From assembly GCA_947627615.1 (NCBI GenBank), contig CANQWS010000031.1:1-34561 (forward strand): a DNA stretch of 34,561 nt, in the 5' to 3' direction. Under the pieces are notes generated by a model. The model saw only the letters and a program-made list of their open reading frames with translations. It did not search any database and was not told the origin of the DNA. This document shows, one piece after another, positions 17,205 to 25,008 of this stretch. Positions within the stretch are counted from its first letter, which is position 1; each line of letters begins with the position of its first letter. Position numbers and translations under genes: made by a program. This DNA comes from an uncultured Muribaculaceae bacterium (GTDB lineage Bacteria; Bacteroidota; Bacteroidia; Bacteroidales; Muribaculaceae).

Positions 17205-17738
17205 ATGGAGAAAAAAAGCATACGCGACCTCCATCGCGACAGTATAGAGCAATACCGTCGGCGGCAGAAACTGCCGCTGACGGTTGTTCTTGACAACGTG
17301 CGCTCCCTCAACAACATAGGGTCGATATTCCGTACATCCGACGCCTTTCTGGTTGACCGGCTGATGCTTTGCGGCATCACGGCCACGCCGCCGTCAGACG
17401 AAATCCACAAGACGGCTCTCGGCGCGGAGAATTCCGTGGAATGGGAATATTACGGCACTACGATGGAGTGCGTGGAAAACCTGCGGCAGCAGGGCTACAC
17501 CATCTGCGTGCTCGAGCAGGTGAAGGAGAGCGTGAGCCTCGACAGCTTCCGCCCCGAGCCGGGAGGGAAATACGCCATAGTGGCGGGCCACGAGGTCCAC
17601 GGCGTAGACCCGGAGGTGGTGAACAGCGCCGATGTCTGTCTGGAGATTCCGCAGTTCGGCACGAAACACTCGCTGAATGTGGCCGTCAGCACCGGGATAG
17701 CCATCTGGCACCTTTTCACGGCCATGCGCAGGGACTGA
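17205..17738 (+). CDS. TrmH/SpoU-family RNA 2'-O-methyltransferase
   Basis: A 177-residue SPOUT methyltransferase that would use S-adenosylmethionine to methylate ribose in tRNA or rRNA. The three SpoU motifs are clear: LDNVRSLNNIGSIFRTSDAF (about 26-45), AIVAGHEVHGVDPEVV (about 120-135), and LEIPQFGTKHSLNVAVSTGIA (about 143-163) forming the knotted cofactor pocket. It is short, lacking the N-terminal substrate-binding domain of RlmB, so a tRNA target is a guess. It follows serS by 13 nt, suggesting co-transcription, and is convergent with ribF, leaving only 22 nt between stops. Confidence 0.88.
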   Translation: MEKKSIRDLHRDSIEQYRRRQKLPLTVVLDNVRSLNNIGSIFRTSDAFLVDRLMLCGITATPPSDEIHKTALGAENSVEWEYYGTTMECVENLRQQGYTICVLEQVKESVSLDSFRPEPGGKYAIVAGHEVHGVDPEVVNSADVCLEIPQFGTKHSLNVAVSTGIAIWHLFTAMRRD

Positions 17739-17760
17739 CCCCGCGGTTTTCATTATATTT

Positions 17761-18696
17761 TCACATTATTGAATCATTCTGCTGGAGCACCGAACGCGTA
17801 GCCTCGGCATCATTCGCCAACTGCATCCGCAACCCGTCAAGAGACGCGAAGCACATCTCATCTCGAAGCCGCGCCACGAAAGCGAGTTCAAGCTCGTGGC
17901 CGTAGATATTGCCCTCGAAATCGAGCAGATGGGCCTCGATGGTCACATCGGAACCATTGTCAAGAGTGGGGCGGGTGCCAATGTTGACCATGGCCATGAA
18001 CCGCCGCCCTCCCGCAGTGAGGTCAACAGCCCGTGCGGCATAGACACCCGGTGCCGGTACAAGCCGGCGCGGGGAAGAGGGAGAAATATTGGCCGTGGGG
18101 TATCCAAGACCGTGGCCAACGCGGCGCCCGTGGACCACCACGCCACGCAGTTCATAATACCGGCCGAGACATTCGGCAGCCATCTCCACGTCGCCGGCGG
18201 CGAGAGCACGCCTGATCACCGACGAGCTTGTGCGCCGTCCCGGCTTCTCGGTGGCGCGGACCACATCCACCCCGATTTTCTTTCCGAATCTGACATAATC
18301 GCTGAAATCATGCTCGCGGTCACTGCCGAAACGGTTGTTGAAGCCCACAACGAGGCAGTCAACGCCGTAGGAATCATGTAGCATCTCAAGAAACTTCGCG
18401 GAGGTGAGCCGCCGGAGTTCCGGGGTGAATCCGAGCACAATCACATCATTGATACCGGACTCCTGCAGCATCCCGAACCGTTCGGGGGGAGAAGTGAGCA
18501 GGGCCACGGGGCTGTGAGGCGTAAGCACCTGAGAGGGATGCTCGCCGAAAGTGACCGCGGCCGGCGTAAGGCCACGGCGCACAGCCTCGTTGCGCACCTG
18601 GTCAAGGAGATGGACATGGCCCGTGTGGACCCCGTCGAACATCCCGATGGCGGCGGCGCGGCGGCGCGATTTGTCTGGAGCTTCTATTATGGGCAT
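17761..18696 (-). CDS. ribF: Bifunctional riboflavin kinase/FMN adenylyltransferase
   Basis: A 311-residue cytoplasmic enzyme making FMN from riboflavin and then FAD. The N-terminal adenylyltransferase domain has the nucleotidyltransferase motif GMFDGVHTGH (18-27). The C-terminal flavokinase domain shows GYPTANI (about 200-206) and NIGTRPT followed by the IEAHLLDFEGNIYG segment. Length is typical. It starts 30 nt after the stop of the HAD phosphatase gene, so both are probably on one minus-strand transcript. A phosphatase beside ribF could be involved in flavin precursor dephosphorylation, but this is only a suggestion from proximity. Confidence 0.95.
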   Translation of the reverse strand: MPIIEAPDKSRRRAAAIGMFDGVHTGHVHLLDQVRNEAVRRGLTPAAVTFGEHPSQVLTPHSPVALLTSPPERFGMLQESGINDVIVLGFTPELRRLTSAKFLEMLHDSYGVDCLVVGFNNRFGSDREHDFSDYVRFGKKIGVDVVRATEKPGRRTSSSVIRRALAAGDVEMAAECLGRYYELRGVVVHGRRVGHGLGYPTANISPSSPRRLVPAPGVYAARAVDLTAGGRRFMAMVNIGTRPTLDNGSDVTIEAHLLDFEGNIYGHELELAFVARLRDEMCFASLDGLRMQLANDAEATRSVLQQNDSIM

Positions 18697-18726
18697 CCCT
18701 GATTGCAGTGTCGTGGAATGAGCGGG

Positions 18727-19365
18727 TTATTTCCTGCCGTCGATGTCCAGGCCGGGATACTGCCGCAGGAGCTGATAGAATTCCTGACCGGGGTGGACCC
18801 AAACGGTGTTGAAACCGAGCTTGCGGGCAGCCTCGCAGTTGGCCTCCGAATCATCGAGGAAAATTGTCTCGGCGGGTTTTATATCGAAGCGGCGTTCGGC
18901 CTCGCGGAAAATCTCCGGGTCGGGCTTCATGACATGTGCCTCATAGCTGCGCACAATGCCTTTGAAATAGTAGTCCGCGTCATGTCCGTCCTGAGCGAAG
19001 TTGCGCGCAATGCCGTCGGCCCACATGATGGGGTTGGTGTTGGAGAGCAGATAGAGCGAAAAATGCTTTTTCAGCGATTCGAGCTCTCTGAGCCTTTGGA
19101 GCGGAATACCGGTCAGGAAGCGGCCGAAAGCCTCGTCAATGTCCCTGTCGGACACATCGCGTCCGATTATGCGCCTCATCTCGTCACGGAACTGCTGCGG
19201 AGTGCTGGTGCCGTTCTCTATGTCGGCGAACGGGCCGGCCTGACAATACTCTCCGAGAAAACGGTCGGGTTCATCCATGCCGAGTTTCCGGAACGCTTCC
19301 ACACAGTTCTGACGGCGTATATCCATAATGACACCGCCGAGGTCAAACATCAGATTCTTTATCAT
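18727..19365 (-). CDS. HAD-superfamily phosphatase, YihX-like
   Basis: A 212-residue HAD hydrolase. I choose the ATG at 19365, which places the HAD motif MFDLGGV at residues 6-12 and leaves a well-formed promoter upstream. The longer frame from 19419 would overlap that promoter. Motifs: nucleophile D8 in FDLGG, where the usual second Asp is Gly, as in the YihX-type subgroup; motif II LSNTNP; motif III Lys in KPDPEIF; and motif IV FLDDSEANCEAA. An alpha-helical cap lies between motifs I and II. Substrate is probably a small phosphomonoester; sugar phosphates (YihX) or a flavin precursor (neighbour ribF) are possible and not distinguishable here. Confidence 0.87.
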   Translation of the reverse strand: MIKNLMFDLGGVIMDIRRQNCVEAFRKLGMDEPDRFLGEYCQAGPFADIENGTSTPQQFRDEMRRIIGRDVSDRDIDEAFGRFLTGIPLQRLRELESLKKHFSLYLLSNTNPIMWADGIARNFAQDGHDADYYFKGIVRSYEAHVMKPDPEIFREAERRFDIKPAETIFLDDSEANCEAARKLGFNTVWVHPGQEFYQLLRQYPGLDIDGRK

Positions 19366-19388
19366 GACTGCTACGGGTTTTAGTGATG

Positions 19389-19420
19389 CAAATTTCTCCA
19401 AATTTCCCCATATAAACAAA
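19389..19420 (-). promoter_or_regulatory. Promoter for the HAD-ribF operon
   Basis: The minus strand has TTTG (plus 19417-19420), then exactly 20 nt, then GAAATTTG (plus 19389-19396), one base from TAnnTTTG. Spacing is ideal for the Bacteroidota primary sigma factor, with a leader of under 20 nt to the ATG at 19365. Confidence 0.65.
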
Positions 19421-19471
19421 AATCGCCTGAAATCAATCCTTAAAAATGAGCAAATTTTACAGATTTTTTGT

Positions 19472-19479
19472 TATGTTTG
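19472..19479 (+). promoter_or_regulatory. -7 promoter box for the secreted nuclease
   Basis: TATGTTTG fits TAnnTTTG, 28 nt before the nuclease start. The -33 region has T-rich sequence but no correctly spaced TTTG. Confidence 0.5.
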
Positions 19480-19507
19480 CATTCTCATAACCCCAAACAT
19501 GTAATTC

Positions 19508-21175
19508 ATGAAACACGTATACCCGTCACATCTGCTATGTTCTCTTCTGATAGCTTTCTCATTCCTGAGCGCCGGCGCCGCGATACCCGCAGGTTATTAC
19601 TCGGCTCTCAACGGCAAAAGTGAATCGGCACTGAAAACAGCCCTGTATCAGATCATCAATCCCCACACGCTGGTTTCGTCCTATCAGAATCTGCCGCAAT
19701 ATTTCCAGAAAACCGACGTCTATCCCAATTCCTCGCGATGGTGGGACATGTACTCCAACGACCCGCTTTACGCGCCTGATTTCCGAGGCCTCAACCGCGA
19801 GCACTCGTTGCCGAAAAGCTGGTGGGGCGGCAGCCAGTCCACACCGGCCTACACGGACCTGAACCACCTCTATCCGTCGGAAGCGGCAGCCAATCAGGCC
19901 AAGAACAACTATCCGCTGGGAAAAGTGACGGGCAACACGAAATTCAACAACGGAGTCTGCAAGGTGGGCCCGGGCCAGAATTCGGGCGGCGCACAGTATG
20001 TGTTCGAGCCGGCCGACGAGTACAAGGGCGATTTCGCGCGCACCTACTTCTACATGGTCACCTGCTACCAGAACATGTCGTGGAAATACACCTACATGTG
20101 CCGCGACGGCGTCTACCCCTCGCTGCAGCAATGGGCCATAGACCTGCTGCTGCAATGGCACCGCGCCGACGGAGTGAGCCAGAAAGAGCTTGACCGCAAC
20201 GAGCAGGTGTTCCTGATACAGAACAACCGCAATCCGTTCATTGACTATCCGGAACTGGCCGAATACATCTGGGGCAACAAGAAAGGTCAGGCCTTCACAA
20301 CGCCGGATTCGCCCGACGAACCGGGAGGCGAGGCCAACCTTATCACACCGCCCAACGGAATGACGCTTGACTTCAGCCAGACAGCCGCCGGCCACACTTC
20401 CACCGCACAGCTCCAGTTCAAGGGCGAATATCTGCGCGGCGACATGGAACTTTCCGTCGGAGGCCTCAACCGGTCATACTTCACGCTTTCCACCGACCGC
20501 GTGGCCTCGGGAGCCGCCAATTCCGAGTCCGGAACATGGATCACGGTCACCTACAAGCCCCAGACCACCGGCGAGCACACGGCCAACCTCATCATCACCG
20601 ACGGCGGCCTTGACGAAGGGTCGAGAATAGTGAAACTGCGCGGCGAATGCCTGCCCGTGCCGGAGCTTTCGGCCGTCACCGCCACCGACGCCACCGACCT
20701 GACCGACGACACCTACACCGCCAACTGGAACATCCCGGCCAACGAGGTGATTGACTATTACGTGGTCACCCTACGGCGCTACAGCAACGGCACCTACATA
20801 GAAGAGGAACTGACGGCCGAGGAAAACTCGCTTGAGATAACCGGCTTCTCAGCCTACGAATATGACACCTACAGCGTGCGTTCGGCGCGTCTGGGCGTCC
20901 TCTCCGAGCCATCGAACACCATCACGGTGCGACACTCGTCGGCCATAGAGGGCATCGACACCGACCTGCCGTTCGTAGTGGAGACCTTCCCCGGCGGAAC
21001 CGTACGCTTCCGCTGCTCCGAACCGATTGAACAGATAGCCGTCCTTGACATGACGGGCCGCATGGTCACAATGCTGGAGCAGATAACCGACCTCCAGGAA
21101 ATCACGTTGCCCAACGGAGTCTATCTGATAAAGGCAGCCTGCCGCAGGACGCCTGTCAAGATAGTGGTCTACTAA
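19508..21175 (+). CDS. Secreted endonuclease I with type IX secretion tail
   Basis: A 555-residue exported nuclease. A signal peptide (about 1-25, SAGAA) is followed by an endonuclease I/NucM domain (about 27-265) with LNREHSLPKSWW (catalytic H99, beta-beta-alpha-metal fold) and DLNHLYPS (N119/H120, metal site). A proline-rich linker leads to two beta-sandwich modules (about 285-385 and 388-480), the second fibronectin-III like. The last 75 residues resemble a type IX secretion (Por) C-terminal sorting domain, with VLDMTGRMV, a LPNGVYLIK segment and a basic end. It is probably released or anchored outside the cell and cuts environmental DNA/RNA for nutrients or biofilm turnover. The gene ends inside a 19-bp tandem duplication. 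Confidence 0.9.
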   Translation: MKHVYPSHLLCSLLIAFSFLSAGAAIPAGYYSALNGKSESALKTALYQIINPHTLVSSYQNLPQYFQKTDVYPNSSRWWDMYSNDPLYAPDFRGLNREHSLPKSWWGGSQSTPAYTDLNHLYPSEAAANQAKNNYPLGKVTGNTKFNNGVCKVGPGQNSGGAQYVFEPADEYKGDFARTYFYMVTCYQNMSWKYTYMCRDGVYPSLQQWAIDLLLQWHRADGVSQKELDRNEQVFLIQNNRNPFIDYPELAEYIWGNKKGQAFTTPDSPDEPGGEANLITPPNGMTLDFSQTAAGHTSTAQLQFKGEYLRGDMELSVGGLNRSYFTLSTDRVASGAANSESGTWITVTYKPQTTGEHTANLIITDGGLDEGSRIVKLRGECLPVPELSAVTATDATDLTDDTYTANWNIPANEVIDYYVVTLRRYSNGTYIEEELTAEENSLEITGFSAYEYDTYSVRSARLGVLSEPSNTITVRHSSAIEGIDTDLPFVVETFPGGTVRFRCSEPIEQIAVLDMTGRMVTMLEQITDLQEITLPNGVYLIKAACRRTPVKIVVY

Positions 21176-21198
21176 CCGCATAGTGGTCTACTAACCGC
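21161..21198 (+). repeat. 19-bp perfect tandem duplication at the nuclease stop codon
   Basis: The 19 bases at 21161-21179 are repeated exactly at 21180-21198. The first copy encodes the last residues of the nuclease and its TAA stop; the second copy is untranslated. It looks like a recent slippage or duplication event. Confidence 0.9.
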
Positions 21199-21208
21199 GA
21201 CTTACCTC

Positions 21209-21250
21209 AATGCGGGGGCTGCGCCGAGACAAAGGCACGGTCCCCGCATT
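21209..21250 (+). terminator. Hairpin after the nuclease gene
   Basis: AATGCGGGG (21209-21217) and CCCCGCATT (21242-21250) form a perfect 9-bp stem around a 24-nt loop, 33 nt past the stop codon. No T-run follows (the next bases are ATTACATAAA), so termination strength is uncertain. Confidence 0.45.
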
Positions 21251-21335
21251 ATTACATAAACAGGGCGTTTTGTGACATTTTGATTGAAATTTACAAATTT
21301 TGTGTCAAAAATTTATTATTTTTGAAAATAATTCG

Positions 21336-21343
21336 TAAATTTG
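21336..21343 (+). promoter_or_regulatory. -7 promoter box for the Lrp-type regulator
   Basis: TAAATTTG matches TAnnTTTG. TTTA, one base from TTTG, lies 20 nt upstream at 21312-21315. It supports a start at 21403 rather than the longer frame from 21280, which would contain the promoter. Confidence 0.6.
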
Positions 21344-21402
21344 CCGGACACGTCTCATTCAGACTAAAATATTTACACACAAAGAAACAGTCAGAAACCA
21401 CC

Positions 21403-21864
21403 ATGGGCAAAATAGACAATCTCGACCGCAAGATTCTTGAAATAGTCATGAACAACGCTCGAATACCCTCGAAGGATGTAGCAACGGAATGCGGTGTGTC
21501 ACGGGCAGCGATCCATCAGCGGCTCCAGCGCATGCAGGACCTCGATGTGATCACCGGCTCCAGTTATAATGTCAATCCCAAAGCATTAGGTTACACCACC
21601 TGCACCTTCATAGGCGTGTCGCTGATGCGCGGCGCCATGTACCGCGAGGTCGTGCCCGAGCTGGAAAAGATTCCGGAGATTGTGGAATGCCATTTCACCA
21701 CCGGCCCCTACACCATGCTGATCAAGCTTTTTGCCCGTGACAACGAGCATCTCATGGACCTGCTCAACAACAAGATTCAGATGATACCGGGCGTGACCGG
21801 AACGGAGACCCTCATCTCTCTTGACCATTCCATCCATCGCAAGATACCCATAAACCACGAATAA
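21403..21864 (+). CDS. Lrp/AsnC-family transcriptional regulator
   Basis: A 153-residue DNA-binding regulator. The N-terminal winged helix-turn-helix (about 1-60) opens with the family hallmark NLDRKILEIVMNNARIPSKD, and the recognition region contains GVSRAAIHQRLQRMQ. The C-terminal RAM/ligand domain (about 65-150) shows TGPYTMLIKLFARDNEHLMDLL and a final PGVTGTETLISLDHSI strand. Such proteins form octamers and often respond to amino acids. I start it at the ATG at 21403, which fits the family's short N-terminus and leaves the promoter outside. The outer-membrane barrel gene lies 59 nt downstream and may be read with it. The regulon is unknown. Confidence 0.9.
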   Translation: MGKIDNLDRKILEIVMNNARIPSKDVATECGVSRAAIHQRLQRMQDLDVITGSSYNVNPKALGYTTCTFIGVSLMRGAMYREVVPELEKIPEIVECHFTTGPYTMLIKLFARDNEHLMDLLNNKIQMIPGVTGTETLISLDHSIHRKIPINHE

Positions 21865-21870
21865 CCTTCC

Positions 21871-21888
21871 GGAGAATAAGAATTCTCC
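21871..21888 (+). terminator. Small hairpin between the regulator and barrel genes
   Basis: GGAGAAT and ATTCTCC form a 7-bp stem with an AAGA loop, directly after the Lrp stop. No T-run follows, so it may be a weak attenuator or processing site, or chance. Confidence 0.25.
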
Positions 21889-21923
21889 CTCGGGATCTGT
21901 CACATTTCAAAATCCCTGATGCC

Positions 21924-22607
21924 ATGAAGCTGAAAAACATTCTCAGGACTTCAATAATTCTCATGACCGCAGCCATGCCGCTGGCAGGCTCCGCGCAGTC
22001 GACCGTGTTCGACAACCCCGACAGCCGGACCCGCATCGCGGTCAAGGCCTCGTATGAATATTCAATACCGGTGTCACAGGACATCTACGGCAATACCGAC
22101 GCCCTGAGCGGCCGTTCGGGATTCTCGTTCGGACCGGAAGTTGACATAGCCCTGTGGAAAAACCTCACTCTCGACGCGGGCGTAGACTTTTTCTTCAACT
22201 CCTTTTCCATAGCCCCGGAGATTCTCGACGGCAACACCAATGTGAACAAATGGGAATTTGAACGGATGTCGATATTCGGCTCCCGCATCAATCTGTTCGC
22301 GGGCTATCGGTTTGACTTTTCGGAATCATTCAGCGTGGCCGTCAAGACCGGCCCGCAACTTGCTATAGGTTTCTCCACATCGGCCCATTCCGAGATGGTG
22401 GACGACCCCAACACACTCTATGCCAACGTTGGAGACGGCTATCTGACACGCGCCGATTTCCTCTGGGGCGTAGGGTGCGATTTCCTGATAAAGAATCATT
22501 TCCTGATAGGATTCACCTTCTCCCAGGGCCTGACAAACATGTCGGACCAGAAACCCAACACCTTCAAGCAGCAGATCATACAGGCTTCGGCGGGCTACGT
22601 ATTCTGA
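21924..22607 (+). CDS. Small outer-membrane beta-barrel protein
   Basis: A 227-residue protein with a Sec signal peptide (cut near GSAQ-ST, about residue 25). Amphipathic beta-strands of alternating hydrophobic and polar residues, roughly eight, then run to a terminal phenylalanine (SAGYVF), the usual sorting signal of outer-membrane barrels. Examples are RIAVKASYEYSIPV, LTLDAGVDFFFNSF, INLFAGYRFDF and FLIGFTFSQGL. It fits the broad porin-like/OmpA-barrel-like group (PF13568 type). Function is unknown; no OmpA peptidoglycan domain follows. A good terminator lies 33 nt downstream. Confidence 0.78.
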   Translation: MKLKNILRTSIILMTAAMPLAGSAQSTVFDNPDSRTRIAVKASYEYSIPVSQDIYGNTDALSGRSGFSFGPEVDIALWKNLTLDAGVDFFFNSFSIAPEILDGNTNVNKWEFERMSIFGSRINLFAGYRFDFSESFSVAVKTGPQLAIGFSTSAHSEMVDDPNTLYANVGDGYLTRADFLWGVGCDFLIKNHFLIGFTFSQGLTNMSDQKPNTFKQQIIQASAGYVF

Positions 22608-22640
22608 CGCACCGCGGCAGCCGGGACAAAACACAGTGAG

Positions 22641-22668
22641 AATGGCGGAATTTTTTCCGTCATTTTTT
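22641..22668 (+). terminator. Intrinsic terminator after the barrel gene
   Basis: AATGGCGGAA pairs with TTCCGTCATT (one G-U pair) around a TTTT loop, followed by a T6 run. It is a typical rho-independent terminator, 33 nt past the stop. Confidence 0.8.
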
Positions 22669-22723
22669 GTGTGCTAAAAATTCTGAATTTCCGCAACACA
22701 GTGTCATGGTTTTCAGCAAAATC

Positions 22724-22755
22724 TTTGCGGGGGTTCAATATATTCATTATTTTTG
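22724..22755 (+). promoter_or_regulatory. Canonical Bacteroidota promoter for the 715-residue protein
   Basis: TTTG (22724-22727), a 20-nt spacer and TATTTTTG (22748-22755) match both consensus elements. This is the best promoter in the window. The expected transcript start is near 22761-22763, just before the ATG of the 15-codon upstream ORF. Confidence 0.8.
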
Positions 22756-22767
22756 CAACATATAGCT

Positions 22768-22815
22768 ATGGCAAATTATCACATTGCCTGTTCTTCAAAG
22801 ACAAATCCTGCATAA
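22768..22815 (+). CDS. 15-residue upstream ORF (possible leader peptide)
   Basis: ATG to TAA encodes MANYHIACSSKTNPA. It would be the first start codon on the transcript from the promoter at 22724-22755. Its stop abuts the next ATG with no base between (TAA|ATG). Being in the same frame as the large gene, it could couple translation or act as a leader peptide. It may also be a chance ORF inside a 54-nt leader; nothing in the peptide suggests an attenuator with repeated codons. Confidence 0.35.
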   Translation: MANYHIACSSKTNPA

Positions 22816-24963
22816 ATGAGCACAAAATATCCTTATCTTGATATAGCGATCAGCGTACTTGCTGACAACAACCAGCCTGTCAACTATAGTTTTAACTCCG
22901 CCCCCACAATAGCCCTTCCGTCACTGAGCGATCTGGCCCGTCATTTCGTGAATCTGTCAGACGGCTATGTGATGTGGAAAGTAGGCGGCCGCAGGGCATT
23001 CACCTATTTCCAGCTCAACAACGAGGGCACCGTCACCCAGCTCGCCGTAACAGTGAGGATGGACACCGACATACTTCTTCCCGGCCGTCCGATAGTGAAC
23101 CTTCTCGGCACCATACGCCGCACGGTCACCGACGGAGCGCGTCTGACCCACGAGACCATAGTCCGCGCGCTTTCCGACAGCGGATTCCCCGAGAACCCGC
23201 TCCGCACCGAGGCCGAGAGCGACCAGCAGGACGCAGCCACCGGCCTTTGCTGCCGCACATACATCTCCGGCACCGAACTGGCCAACATAATGGCATTTCC
23301 GCGTCAGGAGGACTATGCCCCCTATCAGGGCGTGATAGTTGTCCCGGCAACCGTTTCCATGCAGCCCGATTCCTCGATTCCGGTAATCACCAACCCGATT
23401 GACAAGGCGCTGATGGTGGTTTGCCCCGAGGAAGCCAAAGCGTCGGCCTACCGCGTGGAGCTTTCGGACCATCTGACCGTGACCTACAATATGGCCGGAT
23501 TCGATCCGCAGTCCGTTGAATTCGAGGTGGGCACCACCAACCGCTATGTACGCATCAACGGTCCGGCCCTGGTGGTCAACTCAGCCCGCCATGCCGGAAT
23601 CGTTTTCAGCCGTTCGGTGCCTTACTCCGTGAAATCGGCCACCGGCAATGACATTGACACCTACACGATCCTGGTCAACGGCCGCACAGCCACCCGCAAC
23701 GAAAATTCCTTCGAGCTGACCAATACGGATTTCTCCACAACCGCCGACGGCAAAGTCACAATCTCAGTGTCATCGACCAACTTCGGGTCCTACTCCCGCG
23801 AGTTCACCCCCGAAGAGTTGTCGGAGGCAATGCCGCTCGACATTGTCCTTGAGCCGGAAGCCCGCAAGGTGAGTCTGAGACTGGATTTCGGCGGAGGACG
23901 CATTCTCGAGGACTCCATAACCCTCGAGAAAAGCACTCCCGAATACAACCGCCTCCGCGCGGGCAACTTCCACGGATTCCGCGCCCACAGACTCATGGGT
24001 TCCACTCCGGAGACCTACAACATTGACCTGAAATGTCAGGCACAGCCGGCACAGCCCTCACTGAACTTCTCGCAGCCCGCCTCGGCGCCTCTGGCCAAAG
24101 AGCCGGTTTCAGACAACGAAAAGGCCCGCGACGAACAGCCCGCGGCCGAAACCGAGAAGCCCGAAACGTCCCGGACACCCCGGCAGCCCCTGCGCCACAA
24201 CGGCCCCGTGGCTCCAGTAATAGAGAAAGCGCCCTCGGCAGTGTGGGAGGAAAAACAGAGCCGCCGCGTGGCCCCCAAGTTCGAGAATGTAACCGGTGAC
24301 AGGAAGCAGGACAAGAAGCGCAAGAAAACCGCCGACGAACTGCCGACGGTAGAGAAGGCTGAAGAGCCTCAGGCCGAGACCAAGGAAAAGGAATCGAAGC
24401 TTGACATGCGCCTGATCATCATAGGCATATCCGTGATAGCCGTGGCCCTGATCGTATGGTGGCTCATGCTTCTGTTCTCAGGAAACGGAAGCTCCGACGC
24501 CGACAACGGCGACATGGCGGCCGATTCAGTGGAACAGGTGAACTATACCGACGCAGCCGGCCAGCCGGCAGCAGCCGCTCCCGTTCAGGCCGCACCCGTA
24601 GCCGCTACCAGCGATGCGGAGAAGGCCGACGTGCAATACCTCAACGACAACACCACCTGGAACATAGCAGACCTTAAGAGCGACAAATACCGCGCCCTTA
24701 TCAATGCCATGCAGCAGGGCGACATTGACGCCGTAGCCTCCAACCACTACTTCTCCGTTGCCGGCACGGCGACCAACAAGAAAGCCGTGCAGGTGGTGAC
24801 ATATCTCTGGAAAGCCAAAGGCACCCCGCAGATGAAGGGCAATGTGAAAATACTCACAAAACTCACCAAGGACGGCAAAGCCAATCTGGGCCAGCTCATC
24901 GACGACCTTTCACGCCTGCAGCCCACGGAACCGAATGCCGAGCCCATGCCCGCGGCAAAATAA
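22816..24963 (+). CDS. Unrecognised 715-residue protein with one internal membrane helix
   Basis: I do not recognise this family. There is no signal peptide. Residues 1 to about 410 look globular and beta-rich, with two possible Ig-like or carboxypeptidase-regulatory-like stretches (about 210-400). Residues about 410-530 are a low-complexity Pro/Ala/Glu/Lys linker ending in a strongly basic KKRKK segment. One clear membrane helix (about 535-556, IIIGISVIAVALIVWWLMLLF) follows. Then come an acidic Ala/Pro/Asp stretch and a folded 90-residue C-terminus. By the positive-inside rule the large N-terminal part is cytoplasmic and the C-terminus periplasmic, like some anti-sigma or scaffold proteins; that is only an analogy. 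A strong promoter and a short upstream ORF precede it, and a phosphatase gene follows 45 nt later. Confidence 0.75.
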   Translation: MSTKYPYLDIAISVLADNNQPVNYSFNSAPTIALPSLSDLARHFVNLSDGYVMWKVGGRRAFTYFQLNNEGTVTQLAVTVRMDTDILLPGRPIVNLLGTIRRTVTDGARLTHETIVRALSDSGFPENPLRTEAESDQQDAATGLCCRTYISGTELANIMAFPRQEDYAPYQGVIVVPATVSMQPDSSIPVITNPIDKALMVVCPEEAKASAYRVELSDHLTVTYNMAGFDPQSVEFEVGTTNRYVRINGPALVVNSARHAGIVFSRSVPYSVKSATGNDIDTYTILVNGRTATRNENSFELTNTDFSTTADGKVTISVSSTNFGSYSREFTPEELSEAMPLDIVLEPEARKVSLRLDFGGGRILEDSITLEKSTPEYNRLRAGNFHGFRAHRLMGSTPETYNIDLKCQAQPAQPSLNFSQPASAPLAKEPVSDNEKARDEQPAAETEKPETSRTPRQPLRHNGPVAPVIEKAPSAVWEEKQSRRVAPKFENVTGDRKQDKKRKKTADELPTVEKAEEPQAETKEKESKLDMRLIIIGISVIAVALIVWWLMLLFSGNGSSDADNGDMAADSVEQVNYTDAAGQPAAAAPVQAAPVAATSDAEKADVQYLNDNTTWNIADLKSDKYRALINAMQQGDIDAVASNHYFSVAGTATNKKAVQVVTYLWKAKGTPQMKGNVKILTKLTKDGKANLGQLIDDLSRLQPTEPNAEPMPAAK

Positions 24964-25008
24964 CCGGAAACAGACAACCGTATCAATCATAATTCACCCG
25001 TTCCCGCA

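Noticed and set aside
21280-21402. N-terminal extension of the Lrp regulator by 41 residues
   Set aside because: The extension is AT-rich, contains the promoter box and is absent from the family, which normally begins a few residues before the NLDRKIL motif.
22630-22703. Nine-base repeat AACACAGTG at 22630-22638 and 22695-22703
   Set aside because: A short word repeated once, with no symmetry or link to the promoter spacing; probably chance.
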